Shown: one piece after another, positions 57,126 through 64,000 of the stretch
How the letters are laid out: the number at the start of each line of letters is the position of its first letter
Position numbering within the stretch: the first letter of the stretch is position 1
Assembly: GCA_034667225.1 (NCBI GenBank)
Contig: JAXDKG010000008.1
Coordinates: 186,001-250,000 of the forward strand
Direction of reading: 5' to 3'
Source: DATMER01 sp034667225
GTDB lineage: Bacteria > Acidobacteriota > Thermoanaerobaculia > Multivoradales > UBA5704
DNA length: 64,000 nucleotides
Position numbers and translations under genes: made by a program
Notes under the pieces: model-generated
Database searches by the model: none
Seen by the model: the letters and a program-made list of their open reading frames with translations, nothing else
Told to the model about the DNA's origin: nothing

Positions 57126-57370
57126 GCTCCCCGGCGTCCGCGGGCCGCCAGCGCGGGGGAGAGGCTCCTCCCCGAGAGGGAGAGGCTCATCCCCATGGGG
57201 GAGGGGCTCATCCCCGCAGGGGAGAGGCTCATCCCCGTAGGGGAGAGGTTCATCCCCGCGAGGGAGAGGCTCATCCCCGCGAGGGAGAGGCTCATCCCCG
57301 CGAGGGAGAGGCTCATCCCCGCGGGGGAGAACACCGCTCCCCTACGCGCGCAAGCCGCCAGCGCGGGGGA
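57126..57370. repeat. Array E: eight 21-bp units flanked by 35-bp direct repeats in the same phase
   Basis: CTC (TTC in one unit) followed by ATCCCC starts at 57165, 186, 207, 228, 249, 270, 291 and 312, exactly 21 bp apart. The unit is GAGAGGCTCATCCCCGCGAGG, with a CCCC-NNN-GGGG core (GCG, AT, GCA, GTA variants). A longer sequence including GCCGCCAGCGCGGGGGA (57144-57160 and 57354-57370) flanks both sides, offset by 210 bp, i.e. ten periods. All frames are open and read as heptads; I do not call genes. It follows the GNAT stop (57113). Confidence 0.85.
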
Positions 57371-57453
57371 TGGCGCGCTCCCCTCCGTGCGCGCTCCGCC
57401 CGCCCGAGCCCCTCACCCCTGCCACCCTCTCCCATCCCCTCCCTTCCACCAGG

Positions 57454-57691
57454 AGCCCCGAAAGGGGCGCAGGCATAAAGCCTGGGGTTTCAACCCCAGG
57501 AAAGAACGCCAAAACATCCCAAGTCCCGAAGGGACGCAGGCATTGGCCCTGGGCGCCAGCCCGGGAGCCCGCCCCCGCCACGGGGCTCGCGCCCCTGGCC
57601 CATGCCTGCGCCCCTTCAGGGCTCTGACGGTTTTTGGGGATGCTACCTGGGGTTGAAACCCCAGGCTTTATGCCTACGCCCCTTCGGGGCT
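57454..57691. repeat. Nested inverted repeats of a GCAGGCAT palindrome family
   Basis: The outer arms 57454-57500 and 57646-57691 are inverted copies of about 46 bp with one mismatch and one indel. Each arm carries AGCCCCGAAGGGGC, GCAGGCATAAAG and the palindrome CCTGGGGTTTCAACCCCAGG. An inner inverted pair (57522-57557 and 57582-57622) carries diverged AGTCCCGAAGGGACGCAGGC-type sequence. It lies just before the M14 stop (57695) between convergent genes and could form a large cruciform or bidirectional terminator. Confidence 0.85.
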
Positions 57692-57694
57692 ACA

Positions 57695-60499
57695 TCAAGG
57701 CAGGTCGTTCCAGTTCAGCAGTACGTTGTATACCAGCCGGAAGTCCGACAGGTTCAGATACCGGTGGAGCGGGTTGAAGGCATAGAGAATCACCCTTCCC
57801 TTCCCCACCGGCACGTCGAGAATGGCGGGCTTGCCGTTCACCTGCTCCTCGCCCTGGATGAAGCCCGAGAGCACCAGGCGCTTGTCCTCCGGAGTCTCCG
57901 GCTTCTTCTCCTGCGGCTTGGGCTCCACGTCGACGTCCTCGACGTCCTCGACCTGGACCGTCTCCTCGGCCGGCTCTACCTTCTTCTCCTCCTCCTCGGG
58001 GACCTGCTTGGTACCGAACTGGAGCACGGCCCAGCCGCGGTCGCGGTCGTCCACATCCCACAGCGGACCGTTGCCGCGGAAGACGCTGGTCCGCTCTTCA
58101 TAGCCGTAGACGATCGGGTGCTCCGGCCGCAGCACCTTGGCGCGCAGCTCCGAGCCCGGGGTGTTGGGACCTTCCACGTTGCGCACCCGGCGCACCAGGC
58201 CGCCCTGCACGGGCAGCACTCCGGAGTTGCCCAGGGCCACCAGGACCCCGCCGCTCTCCACGAAACGCTGCAGGTTGAGCAGCCCCGCAAATCCCATCCC
58301 GCCGGTGATGTCGTCCGAGGCGTTCGGGATGCCGTGGCTCGGGTACTCGTCCGTCTTCGTATAGGCGAGCGGACCCCACTTGGGATCGATCCCGTGGACC
58401 AGGCGCGCGAAGTCGCCGAAGGCCTGCGGGAAGAGGATCACGTCGAAACGGTCTTCCAGGCCGCCGCGCCGGAGATCGCCGTCGGCGATCAGGGTGTACT
58501 CGAAGCCCTCGCGGTCCAGCGTGTAGCGCGCCCAGCCCGCGTCCTGGGTGGAGACCCAGTTCTGCAGCAGGGCCATCCGCGGCAGGTCCACCACGTGCCG
58601 CTGGACATCTGGCATCGACGCGACAGCCGTGAAGACGAGCCCCAGGCGCAGGGCCACATCGTCCACCGCCTCCCGCGGGGCCTGCACGATCCAGCTCCCG
58701 GGTGGATAGCTGATGCCGCCCACCTCGAAGGCCTTCTCGGCTGCATCCACCTGATGGCTCCCCAGGAGCTGGCGGGCCCGCAACAGAGAGGTCTGCCCCG
58801 TGTCGCGAAGGAGGAAGATGTCGCCCGAGCCTTCAATTCTGCCGCTCAGGGGAGCCTCCCCGGAGAGCGGCTCCATGGCCGCGTCGAGCACCTTGCGATC
58901 CGCGACCGACGCGCCCTCGACCCCGTAGAGGAGCGGCCACGTCCAGGCTACGTCGTCATAAGGCTCGTTCGGCTCGTCGGCCGGGAACTTCTGCTCCTCC
59001 AGGAAGTTGATCGCCGTGTTCCGGTACGGCTGGTCCAGGCGCACCACATAGGTGCCGGCCGGCCAGGCACGCTTGCCAATCGTCAGGTCCGCGGTCAGAC
59101 GATGGACCTCGATGCGATGCAGACGGAGCTGGTTGATCAGATGAGCCAGGCGGCCGGCATCCCGCTGCTCCGCCGGGAACATCCAGGCGTACGGCGCCTC
59201 GGTCCGGCCCTTCTCCAGCGCGCGGTTGGCCTTGCCCCAGAAGCTCTCCAGTAGCTCCTGCCGGTGGAGGGCCGCGTACTCCAGCGCCTCCAGCACGGCC
59301 GACTCCATGTAATTGGTGTTGTTGCGCAGCGACCAGCGGACCTTCTTGTCCGGCGGCCAGGGCCGGTACCACTGCACGTCGGTCACCGGCTTGCCGGCGT
59401 AGCTCGACTTGACCTCGCGGTCGAAAGTGCCGGCGTGGGAGTTGCCGAAAGTCTCGTAGAAGCGCCCGATCGCGTGATGGGTATTGGCCACCGAGGTCAG
59501 ATAGCCGGGCCACCAGCCATCCCAGAAGCCCCAGGTCCAGACGCCAGGGAGGCCCATCGACGACAGCGCGCCGGCCTCGTGGACGCCGAGCTCCGTCCAC
59601 TCGCTGATCGTGACCGGATCGACTCCCCGGTTGTAGGGACCGTGGCCCGTCGAGATGTAGAGGAACGGCACCGACTCGTGCAGGTCGTGCATCACCTGCG
59701 GATGCCAGGCGAACCAGGACTCGTGGAGCGCCTTGGAGAGCGCCTGGGTGACCTGCATGCCGTCCCGGTTGTTGTCGTGAAAGACGTAATGGCCCCAGTA
59801 AGGGGGCGACATGATCTCCCGGATCTCGTCGTAGGAGCCCTTGCGGTCGCGCAGGTGGCGGTAGAACCACTCGACCACGCGGTCGCGGCCATCGGGCTCG
59901 ACCACCGGCGTGATCAGGACGACGGAGTTGCGCCGGATCTCCTGAATCGAAGGCCGCTCGGACACGGCCAGCCGATAGGCCAGCTCCATCAGCATCTCGG
60001 GGCTGCCGGTCTCGCCGGAATGCAGGCCGCCGAGCAGGTGATAGATCACCTTGCCCTCCGCGGCCAGGCGCCTTGCTTCCTCGCGAGAGGTGGCGCGCGG
60101 ATCGGCAAGCCGGGCGGTGATCTCCTTCCAATGGTCGAGCTGCGCGAGGCTCTCGGCGTCGGAGATCGCCACCAGCAGGATCTCCCGCCCCTCCTCGGTG
60201 CGGCCGATCGTCTCCACCTGCACCCGGTCGCTGGCCTCGTCGAGCCGGCGGTAGTAGCCGTAGATCTCGGAGACCCGGCTCAGCTCGTTCGGGGTGCCCA
60301 CGATGCGGCCCAGGACGTCGCCCGGCGACGGCACGGTCTCCGACTCGGGCACGTAGGCCACCGTTTCAGCAAGAAACCGCGGCTCGGTCGTGTACTCGCG
60401 GATCTTCTCGACGCTCCCGGGCTCGGGGACGTCGGGCGCCCAATCCTGGGCACAAACTGGCAGAGCAAGGAGCAGGACGAGGGGCAGGAGACGGTTCAT
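57695..60499 (-). CDS. Secreted M14 family zinc carboxypeptidase
   Basis: The protein has 934 residues with a signal peptide (LLPLVLLLALPVCAQ). The M14 domain has the zinc motif GGLHSGETGSPEMLMELAYR (HSGE) and a downstream third ligand region (VMHDLHESVPFLYISTGHGP), with substrate residues PVVEPDGRDRVV. The C-terminal 350 residues are a glutamine-amidotransferase-like extension (LVALGNSGVLPVQGGLVRRV) common in large M14 proteins of this phylum. It should process peptides in the periplasm or outside the cell. Confidence 0.88.
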   Translation of the reverse strand: MNRLLPLVLLLALPVCAQDWAPDVPEPGSVEKIREYTTEPRFLAETVAYVPESETVPSPGDVLGRIVGTPNELSRVSEIYGYYRRLDEASDRVQVETIGRTEEGREILLVAISDAESLAQLDHWKEITARLADPRATSREEARRLAAEGKVIYHLLGGLHSGETGSPEMLMELAYRLAVSERPSIQEIRRNSVVLITPVVEPDGRDRVVEWFYRHLRDRKGSYDEIREIMSPPYWGHYVFHDNNRDGMQVTQALSKALHESWFAWHPQVMHDLHESVPFLYISTGHGPYNRGVDPVTISEWTELGVHEAGALSSMGLPGVWTWGFWDGWWPGYLTSVANTHHAIGRFYETFGNSHAGTFDREVKSSYAGKPVTDVQWYRPWPPDKKVRWSLRNNTNYMESAVLEALEYAALHRQELLESFWGKANRALEKGRTEAPYAWMFPAEQRDAGRLAHLINQLRLHRIEVHRLTADLTIGKRAWPAGTYVVRLDQPYRNTAINFLEEQKFPADEPNEPYDDVAWTWPLLYGVEGASVADRKVLDAAMEPLSGEAPLSGRIEGSGDIFLLRDTGQTSLLRARQLLGSHQVDAAEKAFEVGGISYPPGSWIVQAPREAVDDVALRLGLVFTAVASMPDVQRHVVDLPRMALLQNWVSTQDAGWARYTLDREGFEYTLIADGDLRRGGLEDRFDVILFPQAFGDFARLVHGIDPKWGPLAYTKTDEYPSHGIPNASDDITGGMGFAGLLNLQRFVESGGVLVALGNSGVLPVQGGLVRRVRNVEGPNTPGSELRAKVLRPEHPIVYGYEERTSVFRGNGPLWDVDDRDRGWAVLQFGTKQVPEEEEKKVEPAEETVQVEDVEDVDVEPKPQEKKPETPEDKRLVLSGFIQGEEQVNGKPAILDVPVGKGRVILYAFNPLHRYLNLSDFRLVYNVLLNWNDLP

Positions 60500-60520
60500 G
60501 GGCGGGAAAGATAGCAGGCC

Positions 60521-61870
60521 CTACTTCACCCGGGCCACTACCACCGTGATGTCGTCGAGCTGCTCCGAATCCCCCTTGAAGTGGGAGAGGTCACCGAGGA
60601 TGGCGTCGCGGATCTCGCGCACCGAGTGGGTGCCGGCTGCCGCGCGGCCCACGGTCTTCTGCAGACGGGGGTAGCCGTAGTCCTGCCCGAGGCCGTTGCG
60701 CGTCTCGACCAGGCCGTCGGTATAGAGCACCAGGACGTCGCCGCGCCGCACCTTGTGCCGCTCCTGGCGGTATTCGGCGTTCAGGCGGGTGCCGAGCGGC
60801 GGCGCACCCTCCCCCACCTCGGCGAACTTCCCGGTCTGGGCATCCCAACAGAGCAGCGGCGGATGGCCGGCGCTCGCGACCGTGACCTCGACCCCGGAGC
60901 CGTCCGCCGCCCGGTCGAGCACGGCGCACAGCAGGGTGACGTAGGTCCGCCGGTCCGTAGTCTTGCGCACCATCGGGTTCAGCCGGTCCAGCACCGCGAC
61001 CGGCACGGCCAGGTCCTTCTCCAGGAGATAAAGGCAGCTCCGTATGCCGGAGAGCAGCAGCCCGCTGGCCAGGCCGTGCCCGGAAACGTCGCCGATCACC
61101 AGCGCGAGCTGCGAGCCCGACAGGCGGAAGTAGTCGTAGTAATCCCCGCCGACCTCGGTCGCGGGGAGGGAGGCCGCGGCCAGCTCGACCCAGCCAATGT
61201 TGGGGGGGAGCTGGGGCAGCATGCTGAGCTGGATCTTGCGCGCGTACTCGATCTCCTCGCGCATGCGCAGCCGCTCCCGGGAGCGGGAGTGCTCCGTCCG
61301 CCACACTCCGAGGAAGCGCTTTCTCTCCAATTGGGTGATGAAGGCCGATACGACCAGGCAGATCACGCCCACGATGCTGACGGAGATAAAGCGGTCCGAC
61401 GTCGCCAGGGCATCGGCGGACGGGAGGCCCGACGCGGACAGGGGGAAGACCGCGGTCAGCCAGAGCAGCACGTAGACCATCAAATGCTCGATGAAGCGCA
61501 GCCGGAATCCCAGCAACGCGAACATCATGGGGATGAAAGGGGACGTCGAGTCGTCGCCGGGCAGGTTTGCCACCTTGATCGCCACGGCCTGGAGAGCCAG
61601 GAACCCGAGCAGGATCTGCCGGAAGTAGAGCCCGTAGAAGCGCTCGCGCCGCAGGAGCACCAGGAGGACCGCCGCGATCAGGTCCGCCACCATCAAGGCC
61701 ATCAACCCAAACCGTTGTGCCTTCGCCGCTCCCGCGATGGCGACGAGGCACAGGAGGAGCACCAGCCCCAGGATCAGGCGGAAATAGCGGTAATTCTTGG
61801 CGTCGAAGTGACGCTGGAGCGCGAGCGGCTCGGGGAGCTGGACGAGCTCGTCGATGGAGGGGGCTTTCAT
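60521..61870 (-). CDS. Membrane PP2C (SpoIIE/RsbU-type) serine phosphatase
   Basis: The ATG at 61870 gives 449 residues. Six membrane helices occupy the N-terminal half (FRLILGLVLLLCLVAIAGAA, LMALMVADLIAAVLLVLLRR, IVGVICLVVSAFITQL). A short coiled linker leads to the SpoIIE domain: RKIQLSMLPQLPPNIGWVEL, ATEVGGDYYDYFRLSGSQLA, VIGDVSGHGLASGLLLSGIR, GDVLVLYTDGLVETRNGLGQ and DDITVVVARVK. These phosphatases act on STAS-type anti-anti-sigma proteins; no partner is in the window. Confidence 0.92.
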   Translation of the reverse strand: MKAPSIDELVQLPEPLALQRHFDAKNYRYFRLILGLVLLLCLVAIAGAAKAQRFGLMALMVADLIAAVLLVLLRRERFYGLYFRQILLGFLALQAVAIKVANLPGDDSTSPFIPMMFALLGFRLRFIEHLMVYVLLWLTAVFPLSASGLPSADALATSDRFISVSIVGVICLVVSAFITQLERKRFLGVWRTEHSRSRERLRMREEIEYARKIQLSMLPQLPPNIGWVELAAASLPATEVGGDYYDYFRLSGSQLALVIGDVSGHGLASGLLLSGIRSCLYLLEKDLAVPVAVLDRLNPMVRKTTDRRTYVTLLCAVLDRAADGSGVEVTVASAGHPPLLCWDAQTGKFAEVGEGAPPLGTRLNAEYRQERHKVRRGDVLVLYTDGLVETRNGLGQDYGYPRLQKTVGRAAAGTHSVREIRDAILGDLSHFKGDSEQLDDITVVVARVK

Positions 61871-61941
61871 AGGCGGGACTGATCCCATTCAGGGGTCGGG
61901 CCGGCGCAATGCTATCCTGACCGGGCCGCCCGCGTCAGTCC

Positions 61942-64000
61942 TCACTCATACCGCAACGCCTCCAGCGGATCGACCCGCGTCGCTCGCAGGGCTGGTACCA
62001 GGTTCGCCACGAGGGCCACGGCGAGCAGCACCAGCGGGACGACCGCGAACGTCACCGGGTCCGTGGCGCTTACGCCATAGACCTGCTCGCGCAGGAACCG
62101 GGTCGCGAAAAAGGCCGCGCCGAGCCCGATGGCAGCGCTGATCAGCACGACCCGCATGCCCTGGACCAGGACCATCCAGCGTACCTGGTCGGGGCTCGCG
62201 CCCAGGGCCATGCGGATGCCCATCTCGTGCGTCCGCTGCGCCACCGAGTAGCTGACCACGCCGTAAACCCCCACCGCGGCCAGGCCGAGGGCGAGCGCGG
62301 CGAAGAGGCCGAGCAGCAGCGTCTTGAAGCGGCTTTGCGCCAGCGCCTCGGATACCACCTGCTCCATGGGCTGGATCCGCTCGAGGGGCAGGTCGCGGTC
62401 GATCCTCTTCACCGCCTCGCGCAACGGCCCGGCGAGCTGGACAGGATCTCCCGAGGTGCTCAGCACCAGCACGGTATCGGTCGAGGGCCCCTGCGCCTGC
62501 GGCCAGTACGCCTCCGACGCCTTCTCCTGGTCCAGTGTGTCGTGCCGCACGTCCGCCACTACCCCCACGACCGTGCGCCACCCCGGCTCCTCCGGATCCG
62601 CCGGGTCGCCGAAGGTGAAGCGCTTGCCGAGCGGGCTCTCGCCGGGCCAGATCTTGGCTGCCATCGTCTGGTTGACGATCGCGACCTGCTCGGCGCCGAG
62701 GCGGTCCTTGTCTTCGAAGGCCCTCCCCTGGACCACGGGAATGCCCATCACACGAAAGTAATCGGGGCTGATCATCCGGACGTTGGTGCTGGGCGTCTCG
62801 GCCGGCGGCGGCACCGGCCGCCCCTCCACCACGAAGGCGAGGATCATGTTGGAGCCGCTGAGCGGCAGCGGATAGATCGAGGCGGCCGCCTCCACTCCCG
62901 GCATCGCGGCGAGCCGCTCCAGGAGTTGATCGTAGAAGAGCGCCTGCCGCTCCTCGTCCGGGTACTTGAACTCGGGGATCGAGATGCGGGCGGTCAGCAC
63001 CCCTTCGGGCTTGAACCCGGGGTCCACCCCGCTCAGCCGCGCGAAGCTCTGGATCAACAGGCCCGCGCACACCAGGAGGACCAGCGCGACCGCCACCTCG
63101 AAGCCCACCAGCAGGTTGCGCACCAGCCGGCCGTGGGCTCCGCCCGCCATGGAGCGCCCCCCCTCCTTGAGCGCCTCGTAGAGCCTCCGGCCGGTGGCCG
63201 AGAGCGCCGGCACCAGGCCGAACAGCAGGCCGGTCGCCAGCGAGACGAAAAAGGTGAAGGCGAGCACCCGGCCGTCCACCCCGATCTCCTGGGCCCTTGG
63301 AATACCCTCCGGATCGAGGGCGATGAGCGCCTTCACGCCCCAGTGCGCGAGCAGTAGGCCGAGAGCCCCGCCCGCCACGAAGAGGAGCGCGGTCTCGATG
63401 AGCATCTGCCGCACCAGGCGCATCCGGCTCGCCCCGAGCGCCGCGCGCACCGCGAGCTCCCGCTCCCGCGACGCCACCCGCGCCAGCAGCAGGTTGGCCA
63501 CGTTGGCGCAGGCGATCAGCAGCACGAACGCGACCGCCACCAGGAGGATCATCAGGATGGGCCGGATGTCCTCCACCACGATCTCCTGCAGACGGATCAG
63601 GTCCACCGTCCATGCGGTGTTGCTGTCCGGGTACTGCTTCTCCAGCCGGGCGGCGATGCCGATCATCTCGGTCTCCGCCTTCTCCAGGCTGACGCCGTCC
63701 TTGAGCCGGCCGATCGCGCCCAGGTAGTGCCCACCCCGGCTCTCGTTGGCGAGATCGAGCGCCAGGGGCACCCAGATCTCCGTCCGCCGCGGCAGCTCGA
63801 AGCCGCGAGGGGTGACGCCCACGACCGTGTAGCTCTCGCCGTTCAAGGTGATCGGCCGCCCGACGATCTTCGGATCGGCGCCGAACAGCCGCTGCCACAG
63901 GCCATACGAGAGGACCGCCACCCGCGCCTGGCCGGGGCGGCCCTCCTCCTGCCGGAACCCGCGGCCCGGCGCGGGGTCGACCCTGAGCATCTGGAAGAAA
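61942..64000 (-). CDS. ADOP-type ABC transporter permease (FtsX/MacB family), 5' end outside the window
   Basis: The 686 codons seen comprise the C-terminal most of the protein. A MacB-type periplasmic segment (MLRVDPAPGRGFRQEEG, VVGVTPRGFELPRRTEIWVP) is followed by a FtsX domain (ILLVAVAFVLLIACANVANL, ASRERELAVRAALGASRMRL), a second periplasmic segment (FRVMGIPVVQGRAFEDKD) and a second FtsX domain (HEMGIRMALGASPDQVRWMV) ending LRATRVDPLEALRYE. The duplicated permease layout is typical of Acidobacteriota. It has no ATPase domain, and the substrate is unknown. Confidence 0.93.
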   Translation of the reverse strand, partial: FFQMLRVDPAPGRGFRQEEGRPGQARVAVLSYGLWQRLFGADPKIVGRPITLNGESYTVVGVTPRGFELPRRTEIWVPLALDLANESRGGHYLGAIGRLKDGVSLEKAETEMIGIAARLEKQYPDSNTAWTVDLIRLQEIVVEDIRPILMILLVAVAFVLLIACANVANLLLARVASRERELAVRAALGASRMRLVRQMLIETALLFVAGGALGLLLAHWGVKALIALDPEGIPRAQEIGVDGRVLAFTFFVSLATGLLFGLVPALSATGRRLYEALKEGGRSMAGGAHGRLVRNLLVGFEVAVALVLLVCAGLLIQSFARLSGVDPGFKPEGVLTARISIPEFKYPDEERQALFYDQLLERLAAMPGVEAAASIYPLPLSGSNMILAFVVEGRPVPPPAETPSTNVRMISPDYFRVMGIPVVQGRAFEDKDRLGAEQVAIVNQTMAAKIWPGESPLGKRFTFGDPADPEEPGWRTVVGVVADVRHDTLDQEKASEAYWPQAQGPSTDTVLVLSTSGDPVQLAGPLREAVKRIDRDLPLERIQPMEQVVSEALAQSRFKTLLLGLFAALALGLAAVGVYGVVSYSVAQRTHEMGIRMALGASPDQVRWMVLVQGMRVVLISAAIGLGAAFFATRFLREQVYGVSATDPVTFAVVPLVLLAVALVANLVPALRATRVDPLEALRYE

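Noticed and set aside
57074..57656. Open frames with GEAHPRE, ERLIPAR or MSLSLAG heptads
   Set aside because: They read through array E and the nested inverted repeats; all frames are open because of the 21-bp period.

Overview
The window is a GC-rich chromosomal segment that most resembles an Acidobacteriota genome, plausibly a Thermoanaerobaculia-like lineage. This is inferred from content, not from a database search. The clues are an ADOP-type FtsX/MacB permease, a secreted sortilin/BNR-repeat protein with a C-terminal domain I associate with that group, M14 peptidases, SpoVG beside prs/rplY/pth, and Kai-type signalling without KaiA. There is no phage, integron, transposase or CRISPR array.

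Layout. 1-5 kb: a Tat-exported two-domain multicopper oxidase overlapping the start of a probable ZIP metal transporter, an NTF2-like protein, two unknown proteins and a Trm112/SAM methyltransferase. 5-12.5 kb: a stray copy of the uvrB 3' end, a truncated sigma-like gene, uvrB, a small membrane protein, a class A PBP and a glycan-type methyltransferase. 12.5-16.7 kb: a translation cluster on the minus strand (spoVG, tRNA-Gln, prs, rplY, pth, rpsF, rpsR, rplI). 16.9-26.4 kb: LolB-like lipoprotein, TPR protein, MshEN-domain protein, HU, M50 protease, dtd, ssb, a DUF2007-like protein and the BNR protein. 26.4-37.7 kb: acyl-CoA ligase, nagZ, mutS, tsaB-rimI, a DUF465 protein, psd-pssA, an Asd-like protein, a VapBC-like pair and a Uma2 protein. 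37.6-44.9 kb: hydrolase, sigma-54 activator, VIT-vWA protein, SDR, membrane protein and a Cys-rich lipoprotein. 44.9-54.9 kb: a signalling island, kaiC-kaiB-kaiB followed by three hybrid histidine kinases, a divergent XRE regulator and a fourth hybrid kinase. 54.9-64 kb: murJ, GNAT, M14 carboxypeptidase, PP2C phosphatase and the ADOP permease, which runs off the window.

The most striking unexplained structure is a set of five intergenic arrays (about 4.0-4.2, 6.0-6.3, 28.2-28.5, 38.6-39.0 and 57.15-57.35 kb). Each has a constant period of 20 or 21 bp, two helical turns, held almost without insertions or deletions over 8-18 units even where the sequence is badly degenerate. Each array has its own core sequence, usually palindromic, and each begins within a few to a few tens of bases of a gene's stop codon. 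I know of no described repeat family that fits; this is the main candidate for something new.

Other points of note: the Kai island with a Ser-Ser phosphosite pair and a coiled-coil KaiC tail; nine or more genes whose start codon lies 6-9 nt after a -10-like TANNNT, suggesting leaderless transcripts; a dyad operator over the multicopper oxidase promoter; a UVR-domain gene tail identical in protein but not in DNA to uvrB; and two loci sharing a foldback palindrome.
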